Positions 12,341 to 24,857 of a stretch of 64,000 bases of DNA are shown piece after piece (positions within the stretch are counted from its first letter, which is position 1; every line of letters starts with the position of its first letter). The translations under genes and the position numbers were made by a program. A model generated the notes under the pieces. It searched no databases. It was not told the origin of the DNA and saw only the letters and a program-made list of their open reading frames with translations. The DNA comes from Bradyrhizobiaceae bacterium Ga0074131 (GTDB taxonomy: Bacteria; Pseudomonadota; Alphaproteobacteria; Rhizobiales; Xanthobacteraceae): contig LNEC01000019.1 of assembly GCA_001464035.1 (NCBI GenBank), positions 1 to 64,000 on the forward strand, read 5' to 3'.

Positions 12341-12871
12341 ATGCACGCTCTCGACATCAGGCCCTCCATCGCGGCCGACCTGCCCGCCATCACCGAGATT
12401 TACGAACACGCGGTCCGTGACGGCACGGCGACCTTTGAACTGGATCCGCCCGATCTCGCCGAAATGAGCCGGCGCTTCGGCGTGCTGATGGAAGGCGGAT
12501 TTCCCTATCTCACCGCCGCCCTCGAAGGCCGCGTGGTCGGATATGCCTATGCAGGCGCCTACCGGCCACGGCCGGCCTACCGCTTCACCGTGGAGAATTC
12601 GGTCTATCTTCGGCCGGCGATCCACCGGCGCGGAGTCGGACTGAAATTGCTGCAACGGCTGGTCGCCGAATGCGAATCCCGCGGCTATCGCCAGATGATC
12701 GCGGTGATCGGCGACTCCGCCAACGCCGGGTCGATCGGCGTGCATCGCAAATGCGGATTTCAGATGATCGGGACCCATCCCGATGTCGGCTTCAAATTCG
12801 GACGCTGGCTCGACACCGTGATGATGCAGCGCGCGCTGGGGGACGGCGGCAGGACACTTCCGGTTGAATAG
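12341..12871 (+). CDS. GNAT family N-acetyltransferase (phosphinothricin acetyltransferase-like)
   Basis: 176 aa; IRPSIAADLPAITEIYEHAV, RRGVGLKLLQRL, LDTVMMQRALG. Confidence 0.9.
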   Translation: MHALDIRPSIAADLPAITEIYEHAVRDGTATFELDPPDLAEMSRRFGVLMEGGFPYLTAALEGRVVGYAYAGAYRPRPAYRFTVENSVYLRPAIHRRGVGLKLLQRLVAECESRGYRQMIAVIGDSANAGSIGVHRKCGFQMIGTHPDVGFKFGRWLDTVMMQRALGDGGRTLPVE

Positions 12872-12874
12872 CGC

Positions 12875-13246
12875 CTACACCACCGCCAGCTTACGGTCGA
12901 TCACCAGCAGCACACGATCGAGTTCCTGGCCGCGGCGCAGGATCAACCCGCTCGCCGATATCACACTGTAGATTCCCTGCTTGCGAGCAAGACGCGGATC
13001 CTTCTCGATGCGATAGATCGGGACCTCGGAAGCGCGGCGGAACACCGAGAACACCGCGCGCTCCCTCAGAAAGTCGATGGCGTAGTCGCGCCACTCGCCG
13101 TCGGCAACCATGCGGCCGTACAGATTCAGGATGCGATTGAGTTCGATGCGATTGAACGTCACAAGGCCCGGCACCGGACTAGCAGCGGCATTGCGCGCCG
13201 CTGCGCGGGCGTCGCTTGGATCGACTTCCTCCGACATTGAACCCAT
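12875..13246 (-). CDS. DUF2794 domain-containing protein
   Basis: VTFNRIELNRILNLYGRMVADGEWRDYAIDFL...REKAVFSVFRR-like; start at MGSMSEE. Confidence 0.82.
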   Translation of the reverse strand: MGSMSEEVDPSDARAAARNAAASPVPGLVTFNRIELNRILNLYGRMVADGEWRDYAIDFLRERAVFSVFRRASEVPIYRIEKDPRLARKQGIYSVISASGLILRRGQELDRVLLVIDRKLAVV

Positions 13247-13387
13247 TGGCCGCCTCCTTGTCATCTCCCCTGAATGATCGCGCCAACCGGGCGCGGCCGC
13301 AAGAGGCCCCCGCGGTCGAAATAGCCTGCGAGCGAGGGACCGCGCGCTCAAAACGCCGTCACGGGATCGTTAGCGTAATCATAATAC

Positions 13388-13567
13388 GGCCCAACTTCCG
13401 CCCAGCAGCCGCCCTGCTGGGTTGCAATAAACAATCACTGCGTTGGCCCGGTCCTTTCGGTTCCGGATTCCTCAGCCCCCAGCCCCCCGGGGCCGTCGGG
13501 ATCGGGCCTGTTCGCAGGATAGTTTATCCCCATCCTGGGCCAACGAAAGTTGGTCCTTTTTCTTTTT
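13388..13567 (+). ncRNA. Candidate structured non-coding RNA ending in an intrinsic terminator
   Basis: Intergenic; GGGCCAAC-GAAA-GTTGGTCC hairpin then TTTTTCTTTTT; further helices 13388-13397/13547-13556, 13441-13451/13535-13545, 13401-13408/13414-13421, 13515-13520/13532-13537. Confidence 0.5.
13537..13567 (+). terminator. Rho-independent terminator with GNRA (GAAA) loop
   Basis: GGGCCAAC GAAA GTTGGTCC TTTTTCTTTTT (one G-U wobble). Confidence 0.8.
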
Positions 13568-13722
13568 GGGGTTGGTGCTTCCGCGGTTCGTATTCCGGGA
13601 ATGCGTCAATTGAGTCGCCGAGGCACGGCGTGATAACGCACCGCGCCAGACCGCAATCCGGGAGTTGCTCGATCCGCTGGTCCGCGCGAACGGCGCATAT
13701 CCGGCAGACGACCGCGGCGAAT

Positions 13723-14499
13723 TCAGTGCAGTGACGTGTAGGCCGCGCCCAACATCGCGCCGGGCTTGTCGCGATTGCCGCCTTGGACAAAGACCACCGC
13801 GGCGTCGATGCCTTCCCGAGAGATATCTGCCAACGGCAAAGTCCAGCTCCCGGACGAGCCGTTCCAGTCCCCGACCTTGAGCAGGTCACGCACCACATTG
13901 TGGTAGGTGACTTTCTGGCCGCGATTCTCGCCCTTGCCGATGGCAATCGGCACCGACTTGGTGACCGAACAGATCCAGATCTCGCCAAGTGATTCGCCAA
14001 GGGAGGCGGCGGGCCCCCTCATCGAGGCTGCGACCGAAATGATCACATGCTTGCCGGTGAGCGAAATCGATACCGGCACCGACATCACGCCGTCGGCCTT
14101 CGTGGTCTCGCCGATCGCACTGTCGATCTTGGCACGGTCGCTGCCGATCACCTGCGCCGATCCATTGACGATGACCTGTGGCGTGTAGACGTTACGATCG
14201 CCCCGCGTATGCGAATAGGCCTTCTGACGCGCGCTGAACCGCGAATCCGCCAGCGTGTCCTTCCAGCCGAGATAGTCCCAGTAGTCGATCGGCATGCTCA
14301 GCGCGATCACGTCGGGATCCTTCGCCAGTTCGCCTATGATCCTGTCGGCCGGGGGACATGACGAACATCCCTGCGAGGTGAACAGCTCGACCACCGCGCG
14401 TGGCTCGGCATGGGCCGGACCGACGATCGCAACGATCGCGCAGACTCCAAGCGTGCCCGACCATCGCGAAAAGCAGTTATAGGCCATCAACACTGTCAT
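13723..14499 (-). CDS. DUF1223 domain-containing protein (thioredoxin-like, secreted)
   Basis: 258 aa; AVVELFTSQGCSSCPPADRIIGEL, YSHTRGDRNVYTPQVIVNG. Confidence 0.92.
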   Translation of the reverse strand: MTVLMAYNCFSRWSGTLGVCAIVAIVGPAHAEPRAVVELFTSQGCSSCPPADRIIGELAKDPDVIALSMPIDYWDYLGWKDTLADSRFSARQKAYSHTRGDRNVYTPQVIVNGSAQVIGSDRAKIDSAIGETTKADGVMSVPVSISLTGKHVIISVAASMRGPAASLGESLGEIWICSVTKSVPIAIGKGENRGQKVTYHNVVRDLLKVGDWNGSSGSWTLPLADISREGIDAAVVFVQGGNRDKPGAMLGAAYTSLH

Positions 14500-14624
14500 A
14501 TTAAGAAACCACGGGCGTCCGCTTCGAAACCGTTAAGATCCGCGGCTTAAACGCGCGAAGGCGGCTCTTCATAGGCCGCCTTCCCATCACTCGCCACTCA
14601 CTTCGCGGTGAGGCATGGTCCCGA

Positions 14625-17345
<2,721 letters not shown>

Positions 17346-17369
17346 GTGTGGCAATCCCAATTGTCAGTC

Positions 17370-17385
17370 ATACCCGCAAGGGTAT
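17370..17385. promoter_or_regulatory. Small perfect hairpin in the acnA 5' untranslated region
   Basis: ATACCC-GCAA-GGGTAT inverted repeat 24 bp upstream of the acnA start. Confidence 0.4.
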
Positions 17386-17458
17386 TTAGGCACCGCTGGA
17401 GAGGCTTGGCCGGATGGCTTGCAGCTGCGGATTGTGTGCTGCATCAAGTTCCGGCTTA

Positions 17459-17471
17459 TAGAATCTTTCTA
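17459..17471. promoter_or_regulatory. Candidate Irr/ICE-like operator between acnA and ccmA
   Basis: Palindrome TAGAA-TCT-TTCTA in the divergent intergenic region. Confidence 0.4.
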
Positions 17472-17567
17472 GCAGCACCGCCACACCGGCAAGCGGGCCG
17501 CGGCTTTGCGGTACCCACAAATTCTGATGCGGTACCGATCGTTTCCAAGGGGCTGTGAAGGGGCAAA

Positions 17568-18170
17568 ATGCGGCTCTCGGGAAGCGGCGTCAGATGCGTC
17601 CGGGGCGGCCGGGAGGTGTTCTCGGGCCTCGACTTCGCGGCATCCGCAGGCGAGGCGCTGGCCGTCACCGGTCCCAACGGCTCCGGCAAGACCTCGCTGC
17701 TGCGCTTGATCGCGGGCGTGCTGACCTCGGCGGGCGGATCGATCGGCCTTGAGGGCGGTGAGCAGGAATTGACCCTGGCGGAGCAGGCCCACTATCTCGG
17801 CCACCGCGACGCGCTCAAACCGGCCCTCAGCGTGGCTGAAAACCTCCTGTTCTGGCAAGAATTCCTGGGCGGCGAGGCCTGCGACATCGCGGAAAGCCTG
17901 ACGGCGGTGGGCCTCGATCATGCCACGCATCTGCCGGCGGCATTTCTGTCGGCCGGGCAGCGGCGGCGGCTCTCGATCGCCCGTCTGCTCGCCGCGCGGC
18001 GGCCGATCTGGCTGCTCGACGAGCCGACCAATGCGCTCGACACATCAGGGCAGGCGCTGTTCGCCGCCCTGATGACCGATCATCTGGCGCGCGGCGGCCT
18101 CATCATCGCCGCAACCCATGCACCCCTGGGAATTGCAGCGCGCGAACTGCGAATCGGGATTTCAGAATGA
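17568..18170 (+). CDS. ccmA: Heme exporter ATP-binding protein CcmA
   Basis: [42 protein letters not shown]; followed by ccmB/ccmC. Confidence 0.95.
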   Translation: MRLSGSGVRCVRGGREVFSGLDFAASAGEALAVTGPNGSGKTSLLRLIAGVLTSAGGSIGLEGGEQELTLAEQAHYLGHRDALKPALSVAENLLFWQEFLGGEACDIAESLTAVGLDHATHLPAAFLSAGQRRRLSIARLLAARRPIWLLDEPTNALDTSGQALFAALMTDHLARGGLIIAATHAPLGIAARELRIGISE

Positions 18171-18835
18171 CCGCGCTGGCCGCGCTGATCCGGCGGGACA
18201 TCAAGATCGCGCTGCGGGTCGGCGGCGGCGCGTTGATCGGGGTCCTGTTCTTCCTCACCGTGGTGGTGCTGATGCCGTTCGCGGTCGGGCCGGATCTCGC
18301 ATTGCTGACGCGGCTCGGCCCCGCGATCCTCTGGCTCGGCGCGCTGCTGGCCAGCCTGCTCACCCTCGACCGGCTGTTCATGGCCGACCATGAGGATGGC
18401 TCGCTCGACCTGATCGTGATGAGCCGCACACCGCTGGAACTGACCTGTGCGGCGAAAGCGCTGGCGCACTGGCTGGCCGCGGGATTGCCGCTCATCCTCG
18501 CCACGCCGGTGCTCGGCCTGTTGTTGAACCTCGATGCGACAGCGACCTCGGCGGTCGCCCTGACCCTGCTCGCAGGCACGCCGGCGCTGACCTTTACCGG
18601 CATGATTGGAGCGGCGCTGGCGGTGACGCTGCATCGCGGCGGATTGTTGCTGGCCGTCCTCGTGCTGCCGCTGTCGATCCCGGTGCTGATTTTCGGCGTG
18701 GCCGCCTCCCAGGCCGCGATATCGGGACCGCTGTCGTTCGGAACGCCGTTTTCGATCCTGTGCGCGCTATCCCTGGTCAGCCTCGTGATCGGACCGTTCG
18801 CGGCCGCCGCGAGCCTGCGGCACGGACTGGATTGA
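18167..18835 (+). CDS. ccmB: Heme exporter protein CcmB
   Basis: 222 aa, 6 TM; overlaps ccmA. Confidence 0.95.
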   Translation: MTALAALIRRDIKIALRVGGGALIGVLFFLTVVVLMPFAVGPDLALLTRLGPAILWLGALLASLLTLDRLFMADHEDGSLDLIVMSRTPLELTCAAKALAHWLAAGLPLILATPVLGLLLNLDATATSAVALTLLAGTPALTFTGMIGAALAVTLHRGGLLLAVLVLPLSIPVLIFGVAASQAAISGPLSFGTPFSILCALSLVSLVIGPFAAAASLRHGLD

Positions 18836-18929
18836 GCTCCAGCTTGATGCCGATCAACTCTCGCTGAGACAAGATGAAACAAGGGAAGTCAGATTGCCTG
18901 CCGCGGCCGCTGCGACTATCAGGGATGCC

Positions 18930-19661
18930 ATGACGCTGATCGATCTCGCCAACCCGACCCGATTCCTCACCCTGACCGCGCGGATTCTGCCATGGCTGGC
19001 GGCCGCCACCGCGATCCTGCTGCTGGTCGGCCTCTATCAGGCGGCGATGGCGCCCGACGACTACCAGCAGGGCTCGACCGTCAAGATCATGTTCGTCCAC
19101 GTGCCGAACGCCTGGCTTGCGATGTTCGTCTGGGGCGTGATGAGCCTCGCCGCATTGGGCACGCTGGTGTGGCGGCATCCGCTGGCGGACGTCGCCGCCA
19201 AGGCCGCAGCGCCGATCGGGGCGGCCTTCACCTTTCTGGCGCTGGTCACCGGCTCGTTGTGGGGGCGGCCGATGTGGGGCACCTACTGGGAATGGGACGC
19301 GCGGCTGACCTCGGTGCTGATAATGTTTCTGATGTATCTCGGCCTGATCGCGCTGTGGCGCGCGGTGGAAGACCCCTCGCGCGCGGCGCGCGCCGCCGCC
19401 ATCCTGACGCTGGTCGGCGCGCTCAATCTGCCGATCATCAAATTCTCGGTGGACTGGTGGAATACGCTGCATCAGCCGGCATCGGTGCTGCGGATGGGCG
19501 GCCCTTCGCTCGACCGCGCCTTCCTGATTCCGCTCTTGGTGATGGCGGTGGCGTTTTCGCTGTTGTTCGTCACGCTGCATCTGGCGGCGATGCGCAACGA
19601 GATCCTGCGCCGCCGGGTGCGCCGCTTGCAGATGATGCAAGCCGGCCGGCGTTCGGCGTGA
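18930..19661 (+). CDS. ccmC: Heme ABC transporter permease CcmC
   Basis: [35 protein letters not shown] tryptophan-rich motif. Confidence 0.97.
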   Translation: MTLIDLANPTRFLTLTARILPWLAAATAILLLVGLYQAAMAPDDYQQGSTVKIMFVHVPNAWLAMFVWGVMSLAALGTLVWRHPLADVAAKAAAPIGAAFTFLALVTGSLWGRPMWGTYWEWDARLTSVLIMFLMYLGLIALWRAVEDPSRAARAAAILTLVGALNLPIIKFSVDWWNTLHQPASVLRMGGPSLDRAFLIPLLVMAVAFSLLFVTLHLAAMRNEILRRRVRRLQMMQAGRRSA

Positions 19662-19666
19662 CCGCG

Positions 19667-19843
19667 ATGACGCTCGGTCCCCACGCTTCCTTCGTCGTGA
19701 CATCCTACGCGCTGGCGACGGCCGTGGTGCTGATCCTGATCGCCTGGATCGCGATCGATTATCGCCGACAGAAGGCGCGGCTGCGCGAGCTCGAAGCCAG
19801 CGGCGTGGTCAGGCGTTCCGGCCGCGGCGGGGCGGACATCTGA
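19667..19843 (+). CDS. ccmD: Heme exporter protein CcmD
   Basis: 58 aa; [46 protein letters not shown]; between ccmC and ccmG. Confidence 0.9.
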   Translation: MTLGPHASFVVTSYALATAVVLILIAWIAIDYRRQKARLRELEASGVVRRSGRGGADI

Positions 19844-20439
19844 TGGGCGAGCCTCCGATCTCCCTCGCGCCGCCGCGCAGCCGGCGCTGGCTGGTGGCGC
19901 TGCCGCTGCTCGGATTCATGGCGCTGGCCGGCCTGTTCCTGCTGCGGCTGTATGGCGGCGATCCCTCGAAAATCCCCTCCGCCCTGATCGGCCGCCCGGC
20001 GCCGCAAACCGCGCTGCCGCCGCTGCCGGGGCTGGTCGAAAACGGCGTCCAGGTCCCCGGGCTCGATCCGGCGGTGTTCAAGGGCAAGGTCAGCGTCGTC
20101 AATGTCTGGGCATCGTGGTGCGTGCCGTGCCACGACGAGGCGCCGCTGTTGACCGAGCTCGGCAAGGACAAGCGGCTGCAGCTCGTCGGCATCAACTACA
20201 AGGACGCGCCCGATAACGCCCGGCGCTTCCTCGGCCGCTACGGCAATCCGTTCGGCTTCGTCGGCGTCGACGGCAACGGCCGCGCCTCGATCGAATGGGG
20301 CGTCTACGGCGTGCCGGAGACTTTCGTGGTCGGCCGCGAAGGCACGATTCTCTACAAGCTGGTCGGCCCGGTGACGAAGGCGAATTTCGAGACCGTGCTC
20401 AAGGCCGAGATCGACAAGGCGCTGAGGGCCGGAAGTTAA
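19843..20439 (+). CDS. ccmG: Thiol:disulfide interchange protein CcmG/DsbE
   Basis: VVNVWASWCVPCHDEAP; WGVYGVPETFVVGREG. Confidence 0.95.
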   Translation: MGEPPISLAPPRSRRWLVALPLLGFMALAGLFLLRLYGGDPSKIPSALIGRPAPQTALPPLPGLVENGVQVPGLDPAVFKGKVSVVNVWASWCVPCHDEAPLLTELGKDKRLQLVGINYKDAPDNARRFLGRYGNPFGFVGVDGNGRASIEWGVYGVPETFVVGREGTILYKLVGPVTKANFETVLKAEIDKALRAGS

Positions 20440-20616
20440 CCCTTCGACGTCATTTGCGGACTTGCTTCCTTCGGTCACGCCCGGGAAAGACGAAGACAAA
20501 TAAATTTCGGCCTTTATCTGCCGTTCATTTGGCGGCCATGTCGCCGCCACGAATTCGCAGCTAGCTTGTTGGCGTTGCTTAAACCATCCTTGAACCACCT
20601 TTGGAGGGAAACCCAA

Positions 20617-20994
20617 ATGCGTCATTTCACGCTTGCTTCTCTTGCTGCCACCGCGCTCACCCTTGGCTTGCTGACGGCCATGCCTGTCATGGCCCAGGCC
20701 CCGCAGCCCGCCACGCCGCCTGCCGCCAAGTCCGACAGTAAAATGGCGCCCGCGCCGAAGGCCCCGGCCACCGAATCGAAGATGGCGCCGGCTCCCAAGG
20801 TCGACCTGCTCGACATCAATTCGGCGACCGCCGAACAGCTCGACGCGCTTCCGGGTGTCGGCAAGGCCTATTCGGCTGCCATCATCAAGGGCCGTCCCTA
20901 CAAGGGCAAGGACGAGCTGATGAGCAAGAAGATCCTGCCCGAGAAAACCTATGACGGCATCAAGGACAAGATCATCGCCAAGCAGAAGAGCTGA
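20617..20994 (+). CDS. Secreted helix-hairpin-helix (ComEA-like) protein
   Basis: Signal peptide; [31 protein letters not shown]-rich linker. Confidence 0.82.
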   Translation: MRHFTLASLAATALTLGLLTAMPVMAQAPQPATPPAAKSDSKMAPAPKAPATESKMAPAPKVDLLDINSATAEQLDALPGVGKAYSAAIIKGRPYKGKDELMSKKILPEKTYDGIKDKIIAKQKS

Positions 20995-21011
20995 TCTTTC
21001 CTCACCTCACC

Positions 21012-21115
21012 CGCTTGCGGGGAGAGGTCGACGCGCTCGCAGAGCGCGGCGGGCGAGGGGGGTACGGCCCTCGCCCCATCGACCGGATCTTGAAAAAGCC
21101 CTCTCCCCGCAAGCG
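21012..21115. repeat. Large palindromic intergenic repeat (REP-like)
   Basis: Arms CGCTTGCGGGGAGAG (21012-21026) and CTCTCCCCGCAAGCG (21101-21115) are perfect complements. Confidence 0.75.
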
Positions 21116-21133
21116 CGGGGCGAGGAGAATAAC

Positions 21134-21733
21134 TCACCCCTTCGTCACATCACCCGCTTCGGCCTCGCTCGCCTCCAGCGAGACGGGCTCCAGACGATAA
21201 CGCTTGACGAGCGGCATCTGCGTCAGCGCAAACAGCATCGTCAGCGGCACCATGCCGAAAACCTTGAAGGCGACCCAGAAATCCGTGCTCTGTGTCCGCC
21301 AGATGATCTCGTTGAGCACCGCCATGGCGAAAAACCAGAACGCCCAACGCAGCGTCAGGACGCGCCAGCCCTGCTTCGTGAGATTGAACATCTGGTCGAA
21401 CATGATGGCGATGAAGGAGCGGCCGAACAACAGCCCGCCGCCGAGGATCGCCGCGAACAGCGTGTAGACGATCGTCGGCTTCATCTTGATGAAGGTCTCG
21501 TCCTGCAGCAGCAACGTCAGGGCGCCGAACACGACGACGACCACGGCGGTCACGATCGCCATCATGGGAACGTGCCGGGTCACCACATAGGACGCGATCA
21601 TCGCCACGATCACCGCCACCATGAACGCGCCGGTGGCGATGAACAGGTTGAACCTGCCATTGGCGAAGAAGAAAATCAGCAGTGGCCCGAGTTCGGTCGC
21701 GAGCTTGAACAGCGGATGCGGCGCGGCTTTGTC
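21134..21733 (-). CDS. yciB: Septation protein A / inner membrane protein YciB
   Basis: [49 protein letters not shown]. Confidence 0.93.
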   Translation of the reverse strand, partial: DKAAPHPLFKLATELGPLLIFFFANGRFNLFIATGAFMVAVIVAMIASYVVTRHVPMMAIVTAVVVVVFGALTLLLQDETFIKMKPTIVYTLFAAILGGGLLFGRSFIAIMFDQMFNLTKQGWRVLTLRWAFWFFAMAVLNEIIWRTQSTDFWVAFKVFGMVPLTMLFALTQMPLVKRYRLEPVSLEASEAEAGDVTKG

Positions 21734-21790
21734 CATGGTGTGACCTATGTTGCTGTCACGCCCGCCTGCGCGTGGCATGACCAGAAAAAA

Positions 21791-22735
21791 CTAGGACTCG
21801 ATCCCCGCGATCGCCTGCGCAAAGTCCCGTGCGGTAAACGGCGCGAGATCGTCGATGCCCTCGCCGACGCCGATGAAATGCACCGGCAGTTTGTGCTTCT
21901 CGGCCAGCGCCACCAGGATGCCGCCGCGCGCGGTGCCGTCGAGTTTCGTCATCACGAGACCCGTCACGCCTGCGGTACGATGAAACGCCTCGACCTGCGA
22001 CAGCGCATTTTGTCCCACCGTGGCGTCCAGCACCAGCAGCACCGCATGTGGCGCCGAGGCGTCGACCTTCTTGATGACGCGAACGACCTTTTCGAGTTCG
22101 TTCATCAACTCGGCCTTGTTCTGCAGCCGTCCGGCGGTGTCGATCAGCAGCACGTCGAGCTTGCCCTCGCGCGCCGCGGTCAGCGCGTTGAAAGCCAGGC
22201 TCGCGGAATCCGAGCCCTGCGCGCCCGCGATGACCGGGGATCTAGTGCGCTCGCCCCAGATCTTCAACTGCTCGATGGCCGCGGCGCGGAACGTGTCGCC
22301 GGCCGCCAACATCACCTTGCGGCCCTCGGTGCTCAATTTGGAGGCAAGCTTGCCGATGGTGGTGGTCTTGCCGGAACCGTTGACCCCGACCACCAGAATG
22401 ACGAACGGCGCTTGCGTCCCGTCGATGACAAGCGGCTTTGCGACCGCCGCGAGCACTTTCTCGACCTCGGTCGCGACCACCGCTTTCACGTCATCCGCCG
22501 AGATCGCCTTGTCGTAACGGCCATGGCCGACCGCCGCCGAAATGCGCGCCGCCACCTCGGTTCCGAGATCGGCGCGCAGCAGCACGTCCTCGATGTCCTC
22601 GAGCATGGCGCGGTCGAGCTTGCGTTTTGTCACCAGATCGGCGACCGCGGTTCCGAGCGAGCTCGAGGTGCGCTTCAGGCCGCTGGACAGCCGCCGCCAC
22701 CAGCTCAGTTTTGTCGTTTCCGGAGTGTCGTTCAT
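21791..22735 (-). CDS. ftsY: Signal recognition particle receptor FtsY
   Basis: VVGVNGSGKTTTIGKLA; DTAGRLQNKAELMNEL; TKLDGTARGG. Confidence 0.97.
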   Translation of the reverse strand: MNDTPETTKLSWWRRLSSGLKRTSSSLGTAVADLVTKRKLDRAMLEDIEDVLLRADLGTEVAARISAAVGHGRYDKAISADDVKAVVATEVEKVLAAVAKPLVIDGTQAPFVILVVGVNGSGKTTTIGKLASKLSTEGRKVMLAAGDTFRAAAIEQLKIWGERTRSPVIAGAQGSDSASLAFNALTAAREGKLDVLLIDTAGRLQNKAELMNELEKVVRVIKKVDASAPHAVLLVLDATVGQNALSQVEAFHRTAGVTGLVMTKLDGTARGGILVALAEKHKLPVHFIGVGEGIDDLAPFTARDFAQAIAGIES

Positions 22736-22763
22736 GCTGACGGTGTGTTAGCGGTTTCGCGCC

Positions 22764-23486
22764 ATGAGCGAAAGTCTCGACCGAGGAATCCAGGTTCCCG
22801 AATTGACCGCGGACGAGATCCAGGCCCGCGTGCTCCATCGCGACGGGCTGATGCTGGTGATCGACAAGCCGGCGGGTCTTCCGGTGCATCGCGGTCCCAA
22901 GGGCGGCGCCAACCTGGAATCCTCGTTCGAGAGCTTGCGCTTCGGCCTGCCGCGGCCGCCGGTGCTGGCCCACCGGCTCGACCGCGACACCTCCGGCTGT
23001 CTCGTGCTGGGACGCCATCGCAAGGCCACGGCCTCGCTCGGCCTGCTGTTCAAGCATGGCAAGATCTCGAAGACCTATTGGGCGGTGGTCGAGGGCGGCC
23101 CCGCCGAAGATGAAGGCACCATCGACATGCCGCTCGGCCGCCTCAACGCGGAGCGCGGTTGGTGGCAGAAGCCCGACCCCGAGGGGCAAGAGGCCGTCAC
23201 CAACTGGAAAGTGCTGGGGCGGGGCGGCGGCCTCAGTTGGCTCGCGCTCGAACCGGTTACCGGCCGCACCCATCAATTGCGGGTCCACTCCGCAGCATCG
23301 GGCTGGCCGATCGTCGGCGACAACATCTACGGCAGCGGCCCGCGTTTCGGCGAGCCGACCCTGCATCTGCATTCCCGCGAGATCGTGATTCCGATTTCGA
23401 AGAACAAGGAGCCGGTGCGCGTGGTCGCGCCAGCGCCGAAGCATTTGCACGAGCGGCTTCGCGCGTGCGGCTGGAATGGGGAGTAA
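22764..23486 (+). CDS. RluA family pseudouridine synthase
   Basis: VLAHRLDRDTSGCLVLGR; GRTHQLRVH. Confidence 0.94.
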   Translation: MSESLDRGIQVPELTADEIQARVLHRDGLMLVIDKPAGLPVHRGPKGGANLESSFESLRFGLPRPPVLAHRLDRDTSGCLVLGRHRKATASLGLLFKHGKISKTYWAVVEGGPAEDEGTIDMPLGRLNAERGWWQKPDPEGQEAVTNWKVLGRGGGLSWLALEPVTGRTHQLRVHSAASGWPIVGDNIYGSGPRFGEPTLHLHSREIVIPISKNKEPVRVVAPAPKHLHERLRACGWNGE

Positions 23487-23535
23487 CGGCGTGTGGAGAA
23501 GAGGCATCGTGCTGCCACAGCCGTGGCGTACTGGG

Positions 23536-23556
23536 TCGCCCGATCGAGTCGGGCGA
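23536..23556. repeat. Short palindrome of a dispersed intergenic element
   Basis: TCGCCCGA-TCGAG-TCGGGCGA preceded by GGCGTACTGG, also seen near 28.8 kb. Confidence 0.6.
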
Positions 23557-23583
23557 TGAGTAAGGGCGATGACGTTTAGCGCC

Positions 23584-24855
23584 TCACACTGTCAACCGTG
23601 CGCCGTCATGTCCGGTGATCACTAGCGTCTGCACCGCGCCGGGGGCTTTACCCGCAATCGCCACTGGCAGGAAATGCTCGGTGCGGCCCTGCGTCGGGCT
23701 CTCGATCAGCACCTGGCGCGTGGCGCCGGTCTCCGACGGCAGCCGCTTCTGCAACGCAGCCTCGCCGGCCGCCCGCAGCCGCTTCGCGCGCTGCCTGATC
23801 GCGCTGCCGTTGACCTGCGGCATCCGCGCCGCCGGCGTGCCCGGCCGCGGCGAATACGGAAACACGTGCAGGAAGGTGAGGCCGCATTCCTCCACCAGAT
23901 CCTGCGAACGCCCGAACATCTCCTCGGACTCGGTCGGAAAGCCCGCGATGATATCGGCGCCGAGTGCGATGTCCGGCCGCAGCCGCCGCACCTGCGCGCA
24001 AAACGCGATCGCATCGTTGCGGGAATGCCGCCGCTTCATCCGCTTCAGGATCAGATCGTCGCCCGACTGCAGCGACAGATGCAGATGAGGCATCAGCCGA
24101 TCATCGTCCGCGATAGCGTCGAGCAGGTCGCGATCGACCTCGACCTGGTCGATCGACGAAATCCGCAACCGCTTCAGTTCCGGCACGTGCCGCAGGATTT
24201 GTTTGGTCAGTTGGCCGAGTCTTGGCGCGCCCGGCAGGTCGGCGCCATAGCTGGTGAGATCGACCCCGGTCAGCACGATCTCAGCATGACCGCGTTCGGT
24301 CAGTGCGCGGACCTGGTCGACCACCGCGCCCATTGGGACCGAGCGCGAATTGCCGCGACCGAAAGGAATGATGCAGAAGGTGCAGCGGTGGTCGCAGCCG
24401 TTCTGGACCTGGACGAACACCCGCAGCAGGCCCTTTGCAAAACCTTGCAGCAGATGCGGCGCCATCTCGCGCACCGCCATGATATCGGCAACCGCGATCT
24501 TTTCGCTCGCATCGGCGCCGAACGACGGCGTCGCGTCGAACGCCATGCGCGTATCACGCCACGCCTCGCCTCGCATCTTGTCGTCATTGCCGACGACGCG
24601 GTCGACCTCGGCCATATCGGCGAACATCGCCGCCTGCGTCTGCGCCGCGCAGCCGGTCACGACTATGCGCGCCTCCGGTCGTTCGCGCTTCAGCCGCCGG
24701 ATCGATTGCCGCGCCTGGGCGACGGCCTCATTGGTCACCGCACAGCTGTTTATGACGATGGTGTCGGTAAGCCCGGCACGCCCGGCCTCGCGCGCGATCA
24801 CTTCGGATTCGAAGGCGTTGAGACGGCAGCCGAAGGTGACGATGTCGACGCCCAT
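23584..24855 (-). CDS. mtaB: tRNA (N6-threonylcarbamoyladenosine(37)-C2)-methylthiotransferase MtaB
   Basis: MGVDIVTFGCRLNAFESEVI; QNGCDHRCTFCIIPFGRGNSRS radical SAM. Confidence 0.94.
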   Translation of the reverse strand: MGVDIVTFGCRLNAFESEVIAREAGRAGLTDTIVINSCAVTNEAVAQARQSIRRLKRERPEARIVVTGCAAQTQAAMFADMAEVDRVVGNDDKMRGEAWRDTRMAFDATPSFGADASEKIAVADIMAVREMAPHLLQGFAKGLLRVFVQVQNGCDHRCTFCIIPFGRGNSRSVPMGAVVDQVRALTERGHAEIVLTGVDLTSYGADLPGAPRLGQLTKQILRHVPELKRLRISSIDQVEVDRDLLDAIADDDRLMPHLHLSLQSGDDLILKRMKRRHSRNDAIAFCAQVRRLRPDIALGADIIAGFPTESEEMFGRSQDLVEECGLTFLHVFPYSPRPGTPAARMPQVNGSAIRQRAKRLRAAGEAALQKRLPSETGATRQVLIESPTQGRTEHFLPVAIAGKAPGAVQTLVITGHDGARLTV

Positions 24856-24857
24856 GG

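Noticed and set aside
13216-13734. 172-aa + ORF over the DUF2794-DUF1223 gap
   Set aside because: Crosses an intrinsic terminator and several hairpins; composition not protein-like. Treated as possible RNA locus
14525-14546. TTAAGATCCGCGGCTTAA as a CtrA site
   Set aside because: TTAA half-sites are separated by 10 nt, not the 7 nt of the CtrA consensus
14558-14584. GAAGGCGGC..GCCGCCTTC hairpin as an acnA terminator
   Set aside because: Plausible stem but no T-run on the minus strand; left unannotated
20951-23113. 720-aa + strand ORF covering yciB and ftsY
   Set aside because: Passes through a repeat element and two clear genes on the opposite strand; not a real protein
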